Source: Gammaproteobacteria bacterium (lineage in GTDB: Bacteria; Pseudomonadota; Gammaproteobacteria; Steroidobacterales; Foliamicaceae). Taken from it: a DNA stretch of 64,000 nucleotides. The stretch covers positions 1-64,000 of the forward strand of contig WTGP01000043.1 of the NCBI GenBank assembly GCA_011523505.1, in the 5' to 3' direction. The notes beneath the pieces are model-generated. The model saw only the letters and a list, made by a program, of their open reading frames with translations. It searched no databases and was not told the DNA's origin. This document shows positions 60,537-64,000 of the stretch, piece by piece. Position numbers and translations under genes: made by a program. Every line of letters starts with the position of its first letter. The first letter of the stretch is position 1.

Positions 60537-60558
60537 ATAGCGTCTAGCTTGGCGCTAT
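60537..60558. terminator. weak hairpin between convergent genes
   Basis: atagcg and cgctat form a 6-base-pair stem with a 10-base loop between the receptor and the amidase gene; the amidase stop codon (60544-60546) lies in the loop region. No T-run follows. Confidence 0.25.
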
Positions 60559-61764
60559 GATGCGCTCGACCGCGCGCGCGAGCACCTTCAGCCCCAGCAC
60601 GATGTCTTCCTCGCGCGTATCTTCCGAGATGTCGTGGCTGCGACCGCCGATGCTCGGGACGAACATCATCGCCGTTGGCACCAGGTGCGCGAGCATCGTG
60701 GCGTCGTGCCCGGCTCCGCTCGGCATGCGGATGCTGGACGCATGCAGGTCGGCCGCGGCCTGTTCCAGGTGCCCCAGCACCGACTCGTCCATCGGGTTCG
60801 GCAGGATCCCCGCGCCCGGAACGACCTCGGCCGAAACCCGATGCTCTTCCGCGAGCCGCCCTGCATGGTCGACGATGTACCGCCGAATGCGGTCCAGCAC
60901 ATCCGCGGAAGGATCGCGATACTCGACGCCCAGACTCGCCTGTTGCGTCACGACGTTGTAGGCGCCCGGCTCCAGCCGGACCAGTCCGAGGTTCCAGACG
61001 GTCCTGTCGCTGCCTTCATTTCGGCAGAACCGCGCAAAGTCGTCCGCAAACGCATAAAGCGCGGCCGCCGCGTCCCGGCGCAGTTCCATCGGCGTCGTGC
61101 CCGCGTGGTCCGCCTGCCCGGTGAAGACGACCTCGCAGCGGGACACGCCAACGATGTCGGTCACCAGTCCGATCCGCTTGCCCGCGGTCTCCAGCACCGG
61201 TCCCTGTTCGATGTGCGCCTCCAGGTACGCGGCGTGCCGGTCCGGCTCGAAGCGCAACAGCTCGCGTCCGGCGTAGCCGGCCGACTGCAAGGCGCTTTCC
61301 AGGCTTTCGCCCCGTTCGTCCCTGAGTTCACGAATATCGCCCTCGTCCATTTTTCCGGCGAAAACGGCGCTTCCCAGCAAGCCGGCGAAGCGGCCTTCCT
61401 CGTCGATGAAGGAGATCACCTCCACGCCCGGGTCGTCCGTCAGGCCGGCCTCCACGTAGGCACGAGCGATCTCCAGACCAAAGATCACCCCCATGGAGCC
61501 GTCCAGCCATCCGCCCTTGGGCACCGAATCGGTGTGCGAACCGATCAGGATGTGTTTGCGGCTGCCCGGCGTGCGCCCGGCGACGCTGCCGATTCCGTCG
61601 ATACGCGCATCGAGCCCCGCGGCCCGCATTCGCTTCAGAAGCCAGTCGCGCGAGGCGAGGTCCTCGGGTGTGAGCGAGCGCCGGTTGACGCCGCTGCCCA
61701 TCTTGCCGAACTCCGCAAGCGCACGGAGGTCCGCGAGCATCCGCTGCGGATCGATCGGCAGCAC
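60544..61764 (-). CDS. M20-family hydantoinase/carbamoylase-type amidase
   Basis: 406-residue zinc-dependent amidohydrolase of the N-carbamoyl-L-amino-acid hydrolase/allantoate amidohydrolase family. Metal motifs: LIGSHTDSVPKGG, then LDGSMGVIFGLE with the bridging Asp, and VISFIDEEGRFAGLLGS with the catalytic Glu pair. HIEQGPVLE and MPSGAGHDATMLAHL are family signatures, the latter carrying the C-terminal metal His. The substrate (carbamoyl amino acid, ureidoglycolate or another ureido acid) cannot be told apart by eye. A secreted protein gene lies 31 nt upstream. Confidence 0.9.
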   Translation of the reverse strand: MLPIDPQRMLADLRALAEFGKMGSGVNRRSLTPEDLASRDWLLKRMRAAGLDARIDGIGSVAGRTPGSRKHILIGSHTDSVPKGGWLDGSMGVIFGLEIARAYVEAGLTDDPGVEVISFIDEEGRFAGLLGSAVFAGKMDEGDIRELRDERGESLESALQSAGYAGRELLRFEPDRHAAYLEAHIEQGPVLETAGKRIGLVTDIVGVSRCEVVFTGQADHAGTTPMELRRDAAAALYAFADDFARFCRNEGSDRTVWNLGLVRLEPGAYNVVTQQASLGVEYRDPSADVLDRIRRYIVDHAGRLAEEHRVSAEVVPGAGILPNPMDESVLGHLEQAAADLHASSIRMPSGAGHDATMLAHLVPTAMMFVPSIGGRSHDISEDTREEDIVLGLKVLARAVERIIAPS

Positions 61765-61795
61765 GGCGCCACCTTCCGTTTGGGGGAGGATCGGG

Positions 61796-62314
61796 CTATT
61801 TCTTGCGCTTCAGTTCGATCGTGGTCGTCTCTTCGCTGATCTTCCCGTCCTGCATGCCCCACCAGCGTGTGGTCAAGCGATCGTCACCGCGGAAAATATA
61901 TTCTGCGTGGTGCATGTGTTGGGCGTCGGGCGAGGCCAGGTTGGTGACGCTCTCGAACTGCAACTCAAGGCGGTTCTCGTCCTCCGTCGCTTTCACTTCC
62001 ATGCGGGGCTGGTTGCCGGCGGCGCAGTAGTGCGTCATCAGCACCCGGTCGCCGTCGGCATGGTACATGTTGACCATTTCGTATCCTTCGGGACTGCCGG
62101 GCGCCATCACCTCCACCAGGGCGGAACCGGCCGCCGTGAGCCGGAAGGTGGAGCCGATCATGTCGCTCTCCTCACCGTTCTCGTCCAGATACACCCAGTC
62201 GCCTTCCAGTGCGGCGAGTTTCTCCATCACGCTCTTTTCGTCCGCCGCGGCGGCGCCACCCGTCAGCATCAACGCCAGCAGCGTCGCGCCGGAAATTGCA
62301 GTTCTGATTTTCAT
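61796..62314 (-). CDS. exported protein of unknown function (lipocalin-like, DUF1579-type)
   Basis: 172 residues with a signal peptide (IRTAISGATLLALMLTGGAAAADE). The core LAALEGDWVYLDENGEESDM, FRLTAAGSALVEVMAPG and MVNMYHADGDRVLMTHYCAAGNQP gives a repeated antiparallel-strand pattern as in lipocalin-like proteins of the DUF1579/DUF6265 type. Cys and His residues in LMTHYCAAGN and QHMHHAEYIF could bind a metal or ligand. The basic tail is LKRKK. Function is unknown. It lies between the SDR and amidase genes on the same strand. Confidence 0.75.
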   Translation of the reverse strand: MKIRTAISGATLLALMLTGGAAAADEKSVMEKLAALEGDWVYLDENGEESDMIGSTFRLTAAGSALVEVMAPGSPEGYEMVNMYHADGDRVLMTHYCAAGNQPRMEVKATEDENRLELQFESVTNLASPDAQHMHHAEYIFRGDDRLTTRWWGMQDGKISEETTTIELKRKK

Positions 62315-62344
62315 AAGTGTCCTCTCTTCGGTTTTTTTGGTCAG

Positions 62345-63046
62345 TCAGTCCAGCAGCAGGCCGCCGGATATGTTGGTAATTGTGCCCGTCATGTGCCCGG
62401 CCGCGTCGGAGCACAGGAAATCCGTCATTGCCGCGCATTCATCCGCGGTGCCGAGCCGGCCCAGCGGCGCCCGCTCGGCCAGAAAGGCCCGGCGCTCCGG
62501 CCCGAGACGGTCGAGCATGGGCGTATCGATCGGGCCAGGCGCGATCGCGTTGACCCTGATGCCGTCGGCCGCCCACTCGCGGGCGAGGTAGCGGACAATG
62601 CCGATGATTCCGGCCTTGGCCGCCGTGTAGGCGGGGCCGGACAATTCGTTGCCGCCGTTGATCGCATTCGTCGACGAATACATCAGCATCGCGCCGCGGG
62701 TCTGCTTGAGATACGGATGCACGGCGCGCGCCAGCAGGAAAGTCGATGTGAGATTGACGTCGACGATCCGGTTCCAGTCCTCCAGCGACACGTCCACGAA
62801 CGGCCCCTCGCCGGTGATCCCCACGGTGTGCACCACCCAGCGCGGCGGACCCAGTTCCCCGGCGCATTGCGCGACGGCCTCTGCGACCTGCGCTTCGTCG
62901 GTTGCTTCCGCCGGCAGCGAGAGGCCGGCCGGCGCCTGCTGCCCCGGCAAAACCATCGCCCCCACCGCCAGCCCACGCTCAACGAACCGCCGCACGACCG
63001 CCGAGCCGATCCCCCCGGCCGCACCCGTTACAAGCGCACACTCCAT
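62345..63046 (-). CDS. short-chain dehydrogenase/reductase
   Basis: 233-residue SDR with the cofactor loop TGAAGGIGSA near residues 8-17, the catalytic Ser in MYSSTNAINGG, YTAAK as the YxxxK pair, and NAIAPGPIDTPML after it. The glycine-rich loop followed by Arg-rich strands leaves the NAD/NADP choice open. The C-terminal TDFLCSDAAGHMTGTITNISGG is the usual classical-SDR end. The ATG at 63046 is chosen over an upstream in-frame start. The CADD-like gene lies 40 nt upstream on the same strand. Confidence 0.9.
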   Translation of the reverse strand: MECALVTGAAGGIGSAVVRRFVERGLAVGAMVLPGQQAPAGLSLPAEATDEAQVAEAVAQCAGELGPPRWVVHTVGITGEGPFVDVSLEDWNRIVDVNLTSTFLLARAVHPYLKQTRGAMLMYSSTNAINGGNELSGPAYTAAKAGIIGIVRYLAREWAADGIRVNAIAPGPIDTPMLDRLGPERRAFLAERAPLGRLGTADECAAMTDFLCSDAAGHMTGTITNISGGLLLD

Positions 63047-63086
63047 GCTGCCCGTCACTCCGCTCTCCCGGCGGATTCGATCAAGG

Positions 63087-63794
63087 TCAGGCGGCCTTGG
63101 GTACCACAAGCGCGGCCTGGATGCCGTCGAGCATGCTCCAGCGCAGCGAAGCGGACGCCCGAACCGCGGCGATGGCGCGCTCCTGGAGGGCCTCGGTGGT
63201 GGCGTAGCGGTCGGTCAGTTCCAGGCCAATATGCGCGTGCTCCTCGTCGCCCTCGATGTGCACGTGGAAGAACTCCATGTCGTCCTCGCTGAAGCCCATC
63301 TTGCGCATCGCCTTGACGTAGGCCGGATAAAGCGTGGGCAACTGGCCTTCCAGCGCAACCATGATGCCGGCGGCCGATTCCGCCAGGTGGCGAATCGTGG
63401 ACAGCTCCCAGATCCAGGCGCGCATGGCCCGCGTGGTCGGGAGGATTTCGTCGCGCAGGTCCGCATTGACGACGTCCTCGCGCGACAGGCCGCAGGCCTC
63501 GGCGAACTTGACCAGCAGGTCCGGATGCCGTTTTTCCGGCGTCTCCGGCATTTCCTCGCCCAGCAGGTTTTCCAGCAGGTGCTGGCGGGCGTCAAGGTCC
63601 GGCAGCCGGGCATAAAGGGCGGCGAACTGCTGCGGGATCGGCGCGATGTAGTAATAGTGCTGCACCGCGTAGCGCCCCAGTTGTTCGCGCGAAAGGGCGC
63701 CCTGCGCCCACATCCGGCTGAAAGGGTGTCCGCCGCCGTGGCGCGGCTTGCGCGCGGCTTCCAGAGCGTCGAAAAAGTCTTGTTTGTTCAACAT
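63087..63794 (-). CDS. CADD/PqqC-like haem-oxygenase-fold metalloenzyme
   Basis: 235-residue TenA/PqqC-superfamily protein. Likely metal ligands line up with the CADD pattern: Glu81 (LLGEEMPE), His90 (EKRHPDLL), Glu149 (MVALEGQLP) and the HxxxDxxH set His179, Asp183 and His186 (HIEGDEEHAHIG). Such haem-oxygenase-like diiron oxidases do oxidative chemistry; chlamydial CADD makes p-aminobenzoate from its own Tyr, others cleave amino acids or fatty acids. Whether this one is a folate-route, lipid or secondary-metabolism enzyme is open. It lies between two SDR genes on the minus strand. Confidence 0.8.
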   Translation of the reverse strand: MLNKQDFFDALEAARKPRHGGGHPFSRMWAQGALSREQLGRYAVQHYYYIAPIPQQFAALYARLPDLDARQHLLENLLGEEMPETPEKRHPDLLVKFAEACGLSREDVVNADLRDEILPTTRAMRAWIWELSTIRHLAESAAGIMVALEGQLPTLYPAYVKAMRKMGFSEDDMEFFHVHIEGDEEHAHIGLELTDRYATTEALQERAIAAVRASASLRWSMLDGIQAALVVPKAA

Positions 63795-63808
63795 GGGTCG
63801 GTTTTCTC

Positions 63809-64000
63809 CTAGTGCATTTCCTCGCCGCCGGTCACGTTCAGCGAGTCGCCGTTGATGTAGATGGCCTGGTCGGAACAAAGGAACGCAACGGCGTTGGCGG
63901 TGTCCGCGACCTTGCCCTCGCGGCGCATCGGATTGCGCGTGCGGATATTGTCGATGTACTGCTCCAGCGTCAGGCCGAAGTGATTGGAAAAATAGTCGTT
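63809..64000 (-). CDS. short-chain dehydrogenase/reductase, C-terminal part (cut by window edge)
   Basis: Only the last 63 residues are in the window; the rest lies beyond base 64000. The readable part is NDYFSNHFGLTLEQYIDNIR, then RTRNPMRREGKVADTANAVA and FLCSDQAIYINGDSLNVTGG, ending in EEMH. This is the typical SDR C-terminus (FLCSD, then INGDSLNVTGG). It is 14 nt upstream of the CADD-like gene and in the same direction, so it probably heads or joins that operon. Confidence 0.8.
   Translation of the reverse strand, partial: NDYFSNHFGLTLEQYIDNIRTRNPMRREGKVADTANAVAFLCSDQAIYINGDSLNVTGGEEMH

Overview
The window is a dense, GC-rich, gene-packed chromosome segment from a Gram-negative bacterium, most likely an uncultured gammaproteobacterium. 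Support comes from the leuS-lptE and holA-nadD-rsfS neighbourhoods, the yhdP-nitrilase-tldD-pmbA set, an LPS-assembly lipoprotein, four TonB-dependent receptors and an HME-RND efflux set. The lineage is inferred from gene order and protein signatures; no rRNA is present. LeuRS and CysRS carry signatures that are not the usual gammaproteobacterial ones.

Region 1 (1-18.1 kb, + strand) is core housekeeping: leuS (5' truncated by the window), lptE, cysS, hisI, sufE, yidD, a Trm112-like gene, holA, nadD, rsfS, yhdP, a nitrilase-family amidase, tldD, purE, pmbA and folC. Many of these genes overlap by 4 nt. One thioredoxin-fold gene lies on the opposite strand between pmbA and folC.

Region 2 (18.1-32.8 kb) holds a short tRNA-like remnant, an amidohydrolase, and a thiamine uptake/salvage operon under a clear TPP riboswitch (TonB receptor, YkoF-like protein, PnuT-like permease, kinase-like phosphotransferase). 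An aldehyde dehydrogenase with a VOC protein and a DUF485/sodium-solute symporter pair follow. A biotin operon (bioB, bioF, bioD, bioA) comes next, interrupted by a periplasmic peroxiredoxin gene. A MITE-like inverted repeat and an enoyl-CoA hydratase end the region.

Region 3 (32.9-52.9 kb) is a metal-handling island. It starts with an unusual seven-gene cluster: an SO_0444/DUF318-type permease fused to an SPFH domain with a His/Asp-rich loop, two further SPFH proteins, an orphan periplasmic binding protein, a small membrane protein, a ZIP-family transporter and a PiT-like permease. A convergent HME-RND efflux operon follows. Then comes a zinc-acquisition-like run: a small Cys/His protein, a ZnuD-like TonB receptor with Glu/His-rich tracts, a DUF2796 protein, an ABC ATPase, an FtsX-like permease and a DUF3299 protein. 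The permease-SPFH cluster is the best candidate here for an undescribed system.

Region 4 (52.9-64 kb) carries glyoxalase I, a GlcD-type FAD oxidase and two more TonB-dependent receptors. A minus-strand catabolic or biosynthetic run follows: M20 amidase, a secreted protein, an SDR, a CADD/PqqC-like haem-oxygenase-fold metalloenzyme, and an SDR cut by the window edge.

Three copies of a short palindrome (near 4100, 16774 and 25130) form a REP-like family, one of them inside the cysS reading frame. No gap between genes exceeds 300 bases. No CRISPR array, prophage, insertion sequence or rRNA was seen.
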